From Pegea sp. RAD2-039 (lineage: Eukaryota > Chordata > Thaliacea > Salpida > Salpidae), in NCBI GenBank assembly GCA_034620365.1, contig JAQGEQ010000091.1, positions 1-64,000 on the forward strand: DNA of 64,000 nucleotides, read 5' to 3'. Positions within the stretch are counted from its first letter, which is position 1, and each line of letters starts with the position of its first letter. The notes beneath the pieces are model-generated. The model was given only the letters and a program-made list of their open reading frames with translations. It ran no database searches and was not told where the DNA came from. A program made the translations under genes and the position numbers. This document shows, one piece after another, positions 12,873 through 24,284 of this stretch.

Positions 12873-15800
12873 ATGGGAAATAGTAGAAAAGAACATAAAC
12901 ATAAAAGAGAAAAGAAAAAGAAAGAAAGAAAAAGATTGCGTTCAGAATCACCAGAATCTGATTCAAGGTTCTTAATTAATTTCTATATTTTTTATATTTA
13001 ATTTTTAAAAACATCTATGTTTGTTATCTATCTATTTGCTTTATTTAGTTTTATTTTAGAATGTTTTTGATCCTTAACCCCTATAATCTAAAACAGTTTA
13101 GACCATTTTAAGATTCCATATGAAAATATTTCATTGGAATACAGGAAATCCAATATACAAAATATTAATCTTATCATCTTCTAATACCTTGATAGGCAAT
13201 TTTTTGTGGAAACTTTTGAATCTTAAAATATAAAAATTTTAAGACATTTTTGAGTGAAAATTTTAAATTTAACTTTTTGATATCTTTGAATAACTCTTTG
13301 ACTACATAAAGCCTAATTCTTCTGCATTTAGCTAGTAAACTCTTTAAAGTATTAAAACTTCTTTAAAGTTAAATAGTTTGAAGATTTATCTAAAATATTT
13401 CATTTACATAATAGTAAAAAAATAACTTACATAACAAATAAAACTATTAAAGATAAGTTTTATAGCAAGAAATTATAATATTTGATTTTTAGATCAACAT
13501 TTTATAATAGAAAATAAAAATGATTTATATATATTTGATTAAAATAAACAGATTTTTCAAACTTACACACTTCTTTTGTTCCTTAAAATCTTACAAAAAT
13601 TTCATCAAGTAATCTTTCAGATCGAAAATTGAACGAAAACGTTCAAGACATGGACGAGATGACAGAAGAGATGAAAGAAGAACATCCGGGAAAGATGAAA
13701 GACCTCGTCGCGATGATCATTCACGTAGTGAGAGACATTCGCGTGATGTCCGTCATAGGTCACGTGATCGACAACCGGAAGTGAAAGAAGCTGTTCTCAA
13801 GCAAGCTCCTGCTCCAAAAAAATGTGCTCCTGTATCAGATTACGCGGAGGAACAGGTCCAAGAAGATGAGGAAGAAGTTATTGGAGATGGAACATCCCAA
13901 GCTAGTCTTAGTATCGAAGAAACAAATAAGCTTCGATTAAAATTAGGTCTTAAACCGTTGGATGTGGGGAATAATGAAGATGAAAAAAATGAGGAAGATA
14001 GAGATTTTGTTCATAAGCCAGCTGAGGATTTGTGGGAGAAAAAAAAGCAAGAAAAGCTTCGGGAGAAGCTGAAAGTGGCAAAAGAAAAAAGAGTTTTGCA
14101 AGCAAAGATGAGCAAAGTAAGATTTGTTTGCAATCAGATAATCTCAAAATATCTTCGAAGAAATCTCCTTTTTTATTATAATTAATTTCGAAATTAATAA
14201 TATTTACAAAAGCCCGTCTAACACGTCATAAGTCCCGGGTTTGAGCCCAGTCGGACACATTTGAGACCAAGAAAAGCTCATATAAAACCCGGGTAGAAGG
14301 GACTTGTTAGTTTGTTTTATGGCATCACTTCTAAGAGACCCAAAACTCCGAATTTAAAGCCGGTAGTTCGCCACTGCTCAGTGCTGTTCCGGAAGCTCCT
14401 GCAACGTCAGCTGGACGCAGCTGCATCAGTCCTTTTGTCCCTCTGTATATGTAACGACTATATGATTCAGAAACAAACTTTTGTTTAGATGTGGTTGGAA
14501 CCTTTCTTTTATTTCAAGTGTTTGTTTTAGGTGCGTACACTAGGAGATGATGATTCAGATGATGACATTGTCAATTGGGTCACTAAAATTCGTAAAACAG
14601 ATGAAGTGAAGAAAGCTGCCGATGAGTTTGGAGTACAAGACATTGTTAAAGATGAATTGATTGAGAAGAAACAAGAAGCAAGATATTCTCGAAATGATTT
14701 AAAGGTTTTTATTCAAAATTTTTTGTTAAAATTTCATCATAATCTGTATCAAGGGACTTGAAGTGGAACATGATCTCGAGAATTTCCGAGACGGAGCAAC
14801 AGAGATCTTAGTAATCAAAGATAAAGAGATCTTGGATGAAGAAGAAGAGGATATTCTTCATAGTGTGTCGTTACAAGATGTTGAAAAAAGTAAAAAAAAT
14901 CTTGAGATAAAAAGAAGAGGATTCGGATACAAGTAAGATACTTTCGGATGTTTCATCAGATTCAGGATTTGATCTTCCGCAGAGCATATGAAGATGAAGA
15001 GCTTGATGAATTTGGATTTTTTAAACCTAAAACTGTCCTGGACAAGTATGACGAGGAGATTGAAGGAGAAGTGAAAGGGAAATTCAAAATAGGAGATGAC
15101 GGTAAAGTGGATACGACTTGGGAACAACAAAAAGAAGAGATGAAAAAGGTGATTCTCACCACTAGGCGGCGGTATATCGAGTAACTTTTTATTTTCAGGA
15201 AATCCGAGCCAAAGGCGAAACACTGAAGCTTCCCGCGCTTAAACTTGCATCCGACTATCTGACAGAAGAAGATCTCGCTTTTAAAAAGCGTAAGAAGAAG
15301 GTGAGTAAAAAAACAAAATAGAAGATCACGAAAGACTCGATGACGTCATACAGGTTCGCAAAATCCGAAAGCGAGAAGTTTTGAAGCCAGATGATTTAGT
15401 CCCATTACCAGGGGACGTTAAAGACGAACGCAGCGACCATGGGTCTCGGACCGAGAAAAAGGAGGAAACGAAAGCAGGTGATGACGTCATCGATGATGTT
15501 GATGACGCAGCAGATGAACTAGAACAAGCGCTCGAAAAAATGGTGATCTAATTTGCATATTTCAAACTTCTTCTAATTGTTCTGATGCAGAGAAAAATTA
15601 AACAAAGTCTTCAACGCGAGAAGAAGATGGATATCGCTGCTGTTGTGAAAGAGGAGAGACTCGCAGAAGAGCAGAAGAAGAAGGAAGGGAAACCTGTAGT
15701 GTACCTCAATACTACAGATGAATTCTGTCGTAAATTAGGTGATCCACATCACAAAGACTCTGAATCTTTCTCTAAATCAGTGTCATCAGGTAACCAATTA

Positions 15801-16739
15801 TCAGCAAATGCGATTGAGTCTCGACCACTGAACGCTGACGTCACTATCAAGCACGAAGATATGGAACTTGATGACGATGATGACGTTGCTATGGAAACTG
15901 GTGACGTCAGTGATGCAAATGATCCGCCGAAGACGTCACAGTGGCGTTATGGAGTCGAGTTAAACGGTGAAAGTGAAATAAAGCAAGAAAAAGATGGTAA
16001 CTATGTGAATGATGACGTCAGCTTTTTAACTGAGTGCTGATTGGTTGATAGATCACGTGGTCATCGAAGCGGAACCGATCGCTGGGAAAGGTATCGCTGG
16101 TGCTTTGAAGCTGGCCGAGAAGAAGGGTTACATCCTGGTAAGGTGACGTGGTGTTTCTACTGGTTTTGATTGGTTGTTTACAGAAAGATGTGGCTCCCAA
16201 AGGAAATTCAGTGATTACTACTAGCGTCAGCTTCTTAAAAGCTAAAAATTATTCAATTGAAGATAAAAATGCTGTTGACTATCTAGATAAATATGCACAT
16301 GAGAAGTATTCCAAAGAAAGATCATCAAGACACGAAAGAAGTGGGTTACAAGGGAGATTTAGAAGATGTGAAACTGATTTTGTTGATTTCAGGTGGAAAT
16401 GCTGCAGAGTTTATTGAAAAACGAGATTACAAACCAAAGATTGAACTGATTTATGTTGACGAGCGTGGTCGGAATCAAAGTCCTAAAGAGGCATTTCGTA
16501 AACTCTCTCATCGATTTCATGGAAAAGGTTCTGGTAAAATGAAACAGGAAAAAAGAATGAAGAAATTTGCTGAAGAAGATGCTATGAAGTATATGAATTC
16601 AACGGATACTCCATTGAATACAGTTGCTATGATGAAACAAAAACAGAAGAGTCAGTCCACTCCTTATATTGTTCTTAGTGGTGGCGGGAAGACTTTTATT
16701 TCTGGGAATTCGACAAATACTGATATTAGTAAAAAATAA
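12873..16739 (+). CDS. SART1: SART1 (U4/U6.U5 tri-snRNP-associated protein 1 / Snu66), 11 exons
   Basis: Exons: 12873-12967, 13621-14116, 14531-14704, 14754-14932, 14983-15148, 15199-15300, 15354-15542, 15591-15996, 16052-16137, 16184-16340, 16393-16739. All phases close to 798 residues, about the usual 800. SART1 is a nuclear tri-snRNP protein needed to activate the spliceosome. Visible: a basic, RS-like N-terminus, the conserved SIEETNKLRLKLGLKPL, a charged coiled-coil middle (VLDKYDEEIEGE), EPIAGKGIAGALKLA, and the C-terminal SHRFHGKGSGKMK with TPYIVLSGGGK near the end. Introns 3-10 are 46-54 bp; introns 1 and 2 are longer, and intron 2 holds a SINE. Donors of introns 1 and 3 are GTT-type, and the acceptor of exon 4 (tatcaag) lacks a pyrimidine tract. 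A likely poly(A) signal aataaaa lies at about 16857. Confidence 0.95.
14207..14475 (+). mobile_element. tRNA-derived SINE in SART1 intron 2
   Basis: The head carries a B-box-like cgggtttgagccc, then a body with ataaaacccgggtagaaggg and the core agctgcatcagtcc. The same order occurs at 34320-34690 and, reversed, at 59595-59955 and 23175-23395. Inserted in the direction of transcription of SART1. The A-box end is eroded. Confidence 0.75.
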
Positions 16740-19610
16740 ACTCCTTCAGTTGATTTAAACTGTTTTTTTTTTGTATTAAGTCTGAATTTAAATATTATTG
16801 AGAATAAATTCTTAGATAAAATTGTCTATTTTCTTATTAGAAAGTTGAAAGCTGCAAATAAAATTTGTTTCTTTATTTACAGTTTCATTAAATAAGTCTT
16901 AGATATCTTTTAACATTTTTTTTTAATCTGAATTTTTATCAGTGGTTTTTTTGATGATTTTATAATCACAAAATAAAATTGATTAAATAACTACAAAGAT
17001 GTGAACTAAAAGTTTTCAAAATTTAAAAAGGTTTATTTATAAATATTAACAAAGAAAGACTACAATAGAATCTTCAGAAAGTTACAAAAACATTTTGTTA
17101 GAACTTTATCAAATGTTTGAGTCAAAACTTTTATAAATTTTAAAATCAAAACAGCAAACTTTATATGTATCCCTCTCTAGGTTCTTAATAAAGACTGAAG
17201 TTTCTAGAAAAGTATTCTATAATTTGGGTATTAAACACAATTTGAGTTGAAATATACAGATGTAATGCCTTGAACTTTCAACTTCATCAAACTTCAGAAA
17301 GTCTTGATTCACGCAAACTGTTTTGTAGCTATTACAAATAACTCTTGTGCTTGTTATTTAAGATGAATCTGAAATTGTACAGTGAACACCAGAACACCTA
17401 AACTAATATTTCTCCACAAAAAAATGTTTGCTTCATCTACTAACTAAGCTTAAAATCAAACACAAAGTTGCAGAAAAAATCTTAGATCTTACTCTCTCAA
17501 ATCTCAATCTTATAATTAATAAATTCACAAAAACTTATCTCATTTAGATTATTTGAATAAATAGCATATAATACTACCAGTTCTTTTTATTTTCTCTACT
17601 TTATTTCATACTTTTGAATGGTATATTTATTTATGTTTCTGTGGTGTTTCTATTTTTTAACTTTATTTATTTATTATAAACTGTGGTACTTAAGAACTTT
17701 TCATTATTTTTCTCTTATACTGAGTTGCAATCACTGTAAGAGCTGTATAATTTGTTACCAGTAGCTATGCGTTGAATAAATAGATTACAAAGTATTTTTA
17801 TTAATTGCTCATATATGATTCCGTCAATTCTTTTAAAATTAAATTAAAGAGTTTAATTTAATATTAAAGAGTATAATTTTATTTGCAAGTAGTGTGATAT
17901 ACTACTAGTTTCTTTATTTTTTGTATTTTTTTATATTCTTAACTAAATTATAATTATACCTTCAATGTAACATGATGTTGTATTTGAAAATTATTTTCTT
18001 TCATTTCTCTACAGTTACATTGAGTTATGTTCGCTAGAAGAACTGTATACCTGGTTATCTGCAGCTATGCATTATTTCGTAGTTAAACAAATAAATAAAT
18101 ATATACATTTGATATACGCAGATACAACTTTTAATATTTTCCTTAAATCAAATACAACTTTTGTTTGTAACGTTCATTTATAGTTTCTTGTAATGTAATA
18201 GACAAGTTTTAAATAACAGCCCTATATTGCAATCGCATAAAAACTCAAATAAAGTTTGTAAGAAAACTTAGATTTTACTTTGTCTAAATTAAAACTACAG
18301 GTTACCATTATTTTGTTTCCAATTTCATATTGTAATTTGCGATTTATGTTTATTACTGTTAAATTACTTAAAAAGCTTTCTGTATCCTTTACTTCTAATA
18401 ACTCTTATTTTAAAGCCTCTTTTTCTGCTAATAGTTAGAATCAATTTTTTCACTTCAGCATGTAAATCAAGTTAAAAAGATTGACATATATTTGAATGTT
18501 CTAAATTACGTGCAAGTTATAAAACTAATCATCTACTTTATAGTTGACAAAGTAAAACGATAGAATTTATCTTATCACTCGAAATATTTTTGATTGAACT
18601 TTAATAAATAAATAATAGCTGAGGTGATTTATTAAAACATTTTTAGTTTTTTAATTGAAATTTTGTCTTTTGATAATTATAATAGAATGAATAAAAGATG
18701 AAATTAATCGTAATATCGATTTATCTAAAACTACAATTTAAATTGAGAAATTTTTCTACTTTAAGAATTACCGTTACCGAGCTTCAATACCAAAACTTTC
18801 AAGTTATTATTTCGCTCTTAAAAAAACTTTATTATAAAAATTTAATAATAATTGGTATGAAATTTTTAAAATAATTCTAATAATTAAAAATTATTTAATA
18901 TTGTAATTTATTATTTTTATATGCAAATATTTTTTTTATATTTTTTTGTATGACATTTTGCTATCTATATTATTTTCAATTTTTGCTTAAGATAAATATA
19001 TTAAGATTACTTTTTATTATATTTTATTTCTTATTAAATATTTTATTTTTTAAATTGTTTTTATTGTCTTTTGATTGAAGAATTATAGAAATATTTAAAT
19101 ATAAAATGATTGAATTATTAGTTATTATTTGGAATTTTATTTTTAAAAGTGATAATTCATACCCAGCTTTTTATAGTAGTCAACAAAACGAATTTTTATA
19201 AATTTTGTTGTAGATAAGCCATAACTTCAATAAAACATTTCATATTTAATCATTTATCATAATTTTTTGATTGTTTTGTTTACTTTTTCAAAAAAGTAAA
19301 TTAACTTTATATTAATTATAAACTTGTAGGTCATTTAATAATGAATAACTTTTGATTTAATCATTTTTTTTAATTTTTTCAGTTTAAATTTCAATATTTG
19401 TTTAGTTCTTATTTACTTTTGCTTTCTATATATGTAGGTAATATTATACTAGGTATTAGACATTTGAAGTTGTTTATTATGTTGTTTTGTAGTCATTTTA
19501 GATTATTACTTTTAAATTTATTGAAAAAATAAACTGGTATAGTTCCTTTTTTTTGTTATAAACTAACTTTACACTGAACAAACAAATATAATTTATTTTA
19601 AACTTTTATT
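16740..19610. other. Spacer with two LINE 3'-tail-like segments
   Basis: No gene seen. About 17640-17790 contains gtggtacttaagaacttttc, ending in an attgaataaata-like tail, and matches the tail at about 58940-59045. A related tail occurs at about 17990-18105 (agaactgtatacctggttatctgcagctatgc). These are likely 3' ends of a LINE family; the rest is very AT-rich. Confidence 0.45.
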
Positions 19611-19650
19611 TCTAGTTTTTAAAAAAATAACTTTTTCAAATAACCAAAAA

Positions 19651-21849
19651 ATGAATGTTCTTATAATAGCTCTCTCATTGCTTGCAATATGCCAAGGACT
19701 TTCTGTAAACACAAGGAAAGAAACTGAAGTTGTGACATTTGATAAGTCAGCAAAAGATAGTTCACTGCCATTACTGGTTAAAAAACCAGCTGATTATGGT
19801 ATTTTTTCATCAGTTAAATGTCAAGATGGTTCATCTTGTCCTTCAAATACAACTTGTTGTATTTTAGCTTCTGGTAGTTATGGTTGTTGTCCATCACCAA
19901 ATGCTGTCTGTTGTAAAGATAAAATTCATTGTTGTCCATCAGGGTATATTTGTGATTTAAATAGTGGAAGATGTCAAATTCAAGATAGTTCATTGCCATT
20001 ACTGGTTAAAAAACCAGCTGATTATGGTGTTTTTTCATCAGTTAAATGTCAAGATGGTTCATCTTGTCCTTCAAATACAACTTGTTGTATTTTAGCTTCT
20101 GGTAGTTATGGTTGTTGTCCAACACCAAATGCTGTTTGTTGTAAAGATAAAATTCATTGTTGTCCATCAGGATATATTTGTGATTTAAATACTGGAAGAT
20201 GTCAAATTCAAGATGCTTCACTGCCATTACTGGTTAAAAAACCAGCTGATTATGGTATTTTTTCATCAGTTAAATGTCAAGATGGTTCATCTTGTCCTTC
20301 AAATACAACTTGTTGTATTTTAGCTTCTGGTAGTTATGGTTGTTGTCCATCACCAAATGCTGTCTGTTGTAAAGATAAAATTCATTGTTGTCCATCAGGG
20401 TATATTTGTGATTTAAATAGTGGAAGATGTCAAATTCAAGATAGTTCATTGCCATTACTGGTTAAAAAACCAGCTGATTATGGTGTTTTTTCATCAGTTA
20501 AATGTCAAGATGGTTCATCTTGTCCTTCAAATACAACTTGTTGTATTTTAGCTTCTGGTAGTTATGGTTGTTGTCCATCACCAAATGCTGTTTGCTGTAA
20601 AGATAAAATTCATTGTTGTCCATCAGGATATATTTGTGATTTAAATAGTGGAAGATGTCAAATTCAAGATAGTTCATTGCCATTACTGGTTAAAAAACCA
20701 GCTGATTATGGTGTTTTTTCATCAGTTAAATGTCAAGATGGTTCATCTTGTCCTTCAAATACAACTTGTTGTATTTTAGCTTCTGGTAGTTATGGTTGTT
20801 GTCCATCACCAAATGCTGTCTGTTGTAAAGATAAAATTCATTGTTGTCCATCAGGATATATTTGTGATTTAAATAGTGGAAGATGTCAAATTCAAGATAG
20901 TTCATTGCCATTACTGGTTAAAAAACCAGCTGATTATGGTGTTTTTTCATCAGTTAAATGTCAAGATGGTTCATCTTGTCCTTCAAATACAACTTGTTGT
21001 ATTTTAGCTTCTGGTAGTTATGGTTGTTGTCCATCACCAAATGCTGTCTGTTGTAAAGATAAAATTCATTGTTGTCCATCAGGGTATATTTGTGATTTAA
21101 ATAGTGGAAGATGTCAAATTCAAGATAGTAAATTGCCATTACTGGTTAAAAAACCAGCTGATTATGGTGTTTTTTCATCAGTTAAATGTCAAGATGGTTC
21201 ATCTTGTCCTTCAAATACAACTTGTTGTATTTTAGCTTCTGGTAGTTATGGTTGTTGTCCATCACCAAATGCTGTTTGTTGTAAAGATAAAATTCATTGT
21301 TGTCCATCAGGATATATTTGTGATTTAAATACTGGAAGATGTCAAATTCAAGATAGTTCATTGCCATTACTGGTTAAAAAACCAGCTAATTATGGTGTTT
21401 TTTCACCAGTTAAATGTCAAGATGGTTCATCTTGTCCTTCAAATACAACTTGTTGTATTTTAGCTTCTGGTAGTTATGGTTGTTGTCCAACACCAAATGC
21501 TGTCTGTTGTAAAGATAAAATTCATTGTTGTCCATCAGGATATATTTGTGATTTAAATAGTGGAAAATGTCAAATTCAAGATAGTAAATTGCCATTACTG
21601 GTTAAAAAACCAGCTGATTATGGTATTTTTTCATCAGTTAAATGTCAAGATGGTTCATCTTGTCCTTCAAATACAACTTGTTGTATTTTAGCTTCTGGTA
21701 GTTATGGTTGTTGTCCATCACCAAATGCTGTCTGTTGTAAAGATAAAATTCATTGTTGTCCATCAGGGTATATTTGTGATTTAAATAGTGGAAGATGTCA
21801 AATTCAAGATAGTTTATTGCCATTACTGGTTAAAAAACCAGTTGATTAA
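19651..21849 (+). CDS. Secreted tandem-repeat granulin protein, nine granulin domains
   Basis: Single exon, 732 residues. The signal peptide is MNVLIIALSLLAICQG. Nine tandem 76-residue units follow, each a linker (LPLLVKKPADYG) plus one granulin domain with all 12 cysteines in the family pattern (C-x5-C-x5-CC-x8-CC-x6-CC-x5-CC-x5-C-x6-C). A partial tenth linker ends the protein (LPLLVKKPVD). Every domain has an N-glycosylation sequon (SNTT). Progranulins are secreted growth-factor or lysosomal proteins cleaved into single granulins; the near-identical lysine-containing linkers could be the cleavage sites, which is inference. A splice acceptor (tttctag) ends 35 nt before the ATG. PFDN4 follows 278 bp downstream on the same strand. 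Units differ at only a few residues, unlike vertebrate progranulin, where domains diverge. Confidence 0.93.
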   Translation: MNVLIIALSLLAICQGLSVNTRKETEVVTFDKSAKDSSLPLLVKKPADYGIFSSVKCQDGSSCPSNTTCCILASGSYGCCPSPNAVCCKDKIHCCPSGYICDLNSGRCQIQDSSLPLLVKKPADYGVFSSVKCQDGSSCPSNTTCCILASGSYGCCPTPNAVCCKDKIHCCPSGYICDLNTGRCQIQDASLPLLVKKPADYGIFSSVKCQDGSSCPSNTTCCILASGSYGCCPSPNAVCCKDKIHCCPSGYICDLNSGRCQIQDSSLPLLVKKPADYGVFSSVKCQDGSSCPSNTTCCILASGSYGCCPSPNAVCCKDKIHCCPSGYICDLNSGRCQIQDSSLPLLVKKPADYGVFSSVKCQDGSSCPSNTTCCILASGSYGCCPSPNAVCCKDKIHCCPSGYICDLNSGRCQIQDSSLPLLVKKPADYGVFSSVKCQDGSSCPSNTTCCILASGSYGCCPSPNAVCCKDKIHCCPSGYICDLNSGRCQIQDSKLPLLVKKPADYGVFSSVKCQDGSSCPSNTTCCILASGSYGCCPSPNAVCCKDKIHCCPSGYICDLNTGRCQIQDSSLPLLVKKPANYGVFSPVKCQDGSSCPSNTTCCILASGSYGCCPTPNAVCCKDKIHCCPSGYICDLNSGKCQIQDSKLPLLVKKPADYGIFSSVKCQDGSSCPSNTTCCILASGSYGCCPSPNAVCCKDKIHCCPSGYICDLNSGRCQIQDSLLPLLVKKPVD
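19765..21816 (+). repeat. Nine tandem 228-bp coding repeats
   Basis: Units start at 19765, 19993, 20221, 20449, 20677, 20905, 21133, 21361 and 21589, with a 33-nt partial unit to the stop. They are in exact register with no length variation and differ by scattered single bases, mainly ser/thr (tca/aca before the CC pair), ile/val and arg/lys positions. High DNA identity including silent sites points to recent expansion or unequal exchange. The copy number in an assembly of such a repeat may be wrong. Confidence 0.97.
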
Positions 21850-22127
21850 GACTAATACTTTATATGATTACAAAAATTAATTGTTTTTTTGCTACATCAT
21901 TTCAGTATTTAAAAAACTACCAGCTTATTATTCCTTAATTATATTTTTTTATCTGTTGCTATGCCAAATGCTCCCAAAAATTGTTATCATATTTTATAAC
22001 TTTTTTTTAATTGATGTTGATTTTATAATTTTTTGATTGAATTATACTTCTATCAACACTGATTTTTAAATAAACTTTTACAGCAATCATTTGATAACTT
22101 AATTTGATTTTCAGATATTAAATAAAT
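21850..22127. promoter_or_regulatory. Granulin-PFDN4 spacer with splice acceptor 13 nt before ATG
   Basis: The acceptor tttgattttcag ends at 22114 and the PFDN4 start codon is at 22128. No donor-containing upstream exon is evident, so this could be a spliced-leader acceptor or the end of a 5' UTR intron. At 278 bp the spacer is long for a tight operon. Confidence 0.45.
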
Positions 22128-22529
22128 ATGTCTCAAAAAATGGTAAAAGGAAGTGTTGGTCCAGGTAGTGAAGCTCCTAAAGTAACTTATGAAGATCAGA
22201 TGAAAATAAATCTTTTTGCTCAACATAACATGGAACATAATGAGATGAAAAGTCAACTAGAAGGGATCAGTAAGTTACTGGAGTCTTTAGAAGATGCTGA
22301 AAGTGAAATGATGATGGTTGAGGACGAGAAAATCTCTTTTCAAATCGGCGAAATCTTTGTGGAAAATGATTTGGATGCCACTCAAATTTTAATTGATAAT
22401 CGGCGGAAGTCTCTTGAAAAGAGACAAGAGGAGCTGAAAAAGAAAGAGGACCAGGTGTTGAAGGCAATGAAAGACTTGAAAGTGTTTTTGTATGATAAGT
22501 TTGGTGATAATATAAGTCTTGAAAATTAA
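22128..22529 (+). CDS. PFDN4: Prefoldin subunit 4 (beta-type)
   Basis: Single-exon frame of 133 residues, the usual length. Two long heptad-type helices flank a central hairpin region (EKISFQIGEIFVE), and the characteristic VTYEDQMKINLFAQ near the N-terminus marks prefoldin 4. It is one of four beta subunits of the hexameric cytosolic prefoldin that hands actin and tubulin to the CCT chaperonin. Preceded closely by a splice acceptor. A decayed second copy lies at 24285-24480 behind the second granulin gene. Confidence 0.95.
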   Translation: MSQKMVKGSVGPGSEAPKVTYEDQMKINLFAQHNMEHNEMKSQLEGISKLLESLEDAESEMMMVEDEKISFQIGEIFVENDLDATQILIDNRRKSLEKRQEELKKKEDQVLKAMKDLKVFLYDKFGDNISLEN

Positions 22530-23170
22530 ATGTATGGTGATGTATCACCATCTTATGCTCATATTACATCAAATTTTCAACTGAAATTGTCTTTTAGCTG
22601 CATTAATACGAGCAATGGTTTATATTTTAGGATGCAGTTTATCTAAATTTTTAGTTCTCCAATTTTGCAAAACTGTTTACATATTTTGTGATGAATAAAC
22701 GATATTTCAAAATGTGTTGGATCAAATTGCAATATTATTTGTGTAAAGCAGTTACCAATTATGCTTAATATTTCGAAAATTATTTGTCTAGTTAGTGTTT
22801 TTTGTAAGTTATAGATACAATACATCACCCTTTTTTTCTTATAAATATGACTCACAATTTTGTGGTACTATTAAAGTTGGACAGAGTTCTTTATTTAGTG
22901 ACAGCTTGTTTAAAAAAAGATTTAGAGAAATATATTTTGATCATATCATCTTCAGACTAAGGATTATTTCTATGTGTATGAAGTATGAAATTAATCAAGA
23001 TTCAGTTCTAAAGTGTTATACAGACTTCACATAATATTCAAAAGTGTACACTGATGTCTGTATAGCTTTCTCAGATATAAAGTATAAGCTCACTATTTTA
23101 TTAAAAAGCTAATTTCACAAAATGTAGTTTAATTTAGAAGAACAATAGACCAACTGATTTTTAGTCATAT
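22530..23170. other. PFDN4 3' UTR and spacer
   Basis: The first 200 bases (with tttgtgatgaataaac) are echoed at about 24470-24680, which shows the 3' UTR was part of the duplicated block. No other gene recognised. Confidence 0.5.
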
Positions 23171-23174
23171 AAGG

Positions 23175-23395
23175 TTACTCAATAGTATGGCCTGCTTCTG
23201 CCAGAACGGTCATGCTTTAAGCCAGGGGAGAAGTTATGAAGATCCAGCTGTTGCCCATGCAGCAGAATTCCACTCTCTACACCAGCAAGGTATGCAACTC
23301 CTAGAAGTGTTATACCCAAATTGTCCCAAATGTCCGCCTGGGCTCAAACCCTGGACTTTAAGCGTGTTAGGCGGACGTATAAATAGGCGAGACTG
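23175..23395 (-). mobile_element. tRNA-derived SINE, shortened copy
   Basis: On the minus strand the head reads cgcctaacacg and ccagggtttgagccc (B box), closely matching the head at 14211. Then, after a deletion of the middle, the family tail ggtgtagagagtggaattct appears, matching 34620-34660. It has an open frame only by chance. Confidence 0.65.
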
Positions 23396-23557
23396 TTTAC
23401 AGTATCAGGTTTAAACACAATTTAGATGACTACTGTTAAATTTTTTTAATTATTCAATCGATTTTTCATAGAATTTAACAACTGAAGCGATAAAACTTGG
23501 TAAATAAACAAAACTATTTGATAAATTTTATTCTTAGATATCTAACTTAAAAACATA

Positions 23558-24013
23558 ATGATAATTTTGATAATATTTCTGTCATTACTTGCAACATGCC
23601 AGGGGTATTCTGCAAGTACAAATAAACAAGACACGATTGAACCTGCAGAAATACTATCAAATGTATGTAACAGCGGTGGTGGATGTGAAGATACTCTTGA
23701 AGAATGCACAAGTGATAATCATCATTGCTCAAAAACAAAAAGCCTTTTACCATCACTAGATCAAACATCAGCCAATCATGCTGTTCCTCGCTTTATAATA
23801 TGTAAAGATGGTTCTAAATGCAAATGGGGCTCGACATGCTGTATGACTGATTTGGGTTACTATGGTTGTTGTCGAGCGCGAAATGCTGTCTGTTGTAACG
23901 ATAACATCCACTGTTGTCCCTCTGGATATGTTTGTGGACGAAAAAGAAAAAAATGCAAAAAAAAAAACGGTTCTATACCCTCTTTGGTTAAAACACCAGC
24001 AATTTATGATTAA
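23558..24013 (+). CDS. Secreted single-granulin-domain protein
   Basis: Single exon, 151 residues. The signal peptide (MIILIIFLSLLATCQG) is clearly related to that of the large granulin gene. A spacer with an extra cluster of cysteines (CNSGGGCEDTLEEC) follows, then one complete 12-cysteine granulin domain at about residues 85-128 and a tail SIPSLVKTPAIYD that echoes the linker of the repeat gene. The domain has a strongly basic C-terminal end (GRKRKKCKKKN). A splice acceptor (ttcttag) ends 20 nt before the ATG. It is the diverged paralogue of 19651-21849, with one unit only. Confidence 0.9.
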   Translation: MIILIIFLSLLATCQGYSASTNKQDTIEPAEILSNVCNSGGGCEDTLEECTSDNHHCSKTKSLLPSLDQTSANHAVPRFIICKDGSKCKWGSTCCMTDLGYYGCCRARNAVCCNDNIHCCPSGYVCGRKRKKCKKKNGSIPSLVKTPAIYD

Positions 24014-24284
24014 CAATTTAAATTCTGTACTGATAAACTATAAAAAAGTATAATATTTTTGCATTTATCAGCTTGTAGTGATTCAATTTACTTTTTTTAA
24101 CAATTTTCTCAAGTTGTAGATACTATTTTGAACATGATTCTTTTAAATAAATCTGATTCTATTTATTTTTCCCTGATTTTTTTGAATTACACATTTCTAT
24201 TTTTATGTTATTTCATTAAACACTGTGTAGTTATATCCGTTTTTATTTATATTATTTATAATTAGTCTAAAAAAGTGGAAAAAT

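Noticed and set aside
14858..15223. Minus-strand ORF of 121 codons
   Set aside because: Shadow of SART1 exons 4-6 on the other strand; it spans introns and shows no family motif.
16148..16417. Alternative reading of SART1 exon 10 to a stop at 16417
   Set aside because: Taking a 52-bp intron (16341-16392) restores conserved C-terminal sequence in the right phase.
19765..21816. CRISPR-like array
   Set aside because: The repeats are contiguous 228-bp coding units without spacers, in a eukaryotic gene.
19814..21823. Nine antisense 61-codon ORFs in register on the minus strand
   Set aside because: They are mirror frames of the 228-bp granulin repeat; codons lacking stops in antisense are a by-product of the repeat sequence, with no signal or motif.
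23187..23414. Plus-strand ORF of 75 codons
   Set aside because: Falls inside the reversed SINE; it has the shared SINE head and tail and so is not a gene.
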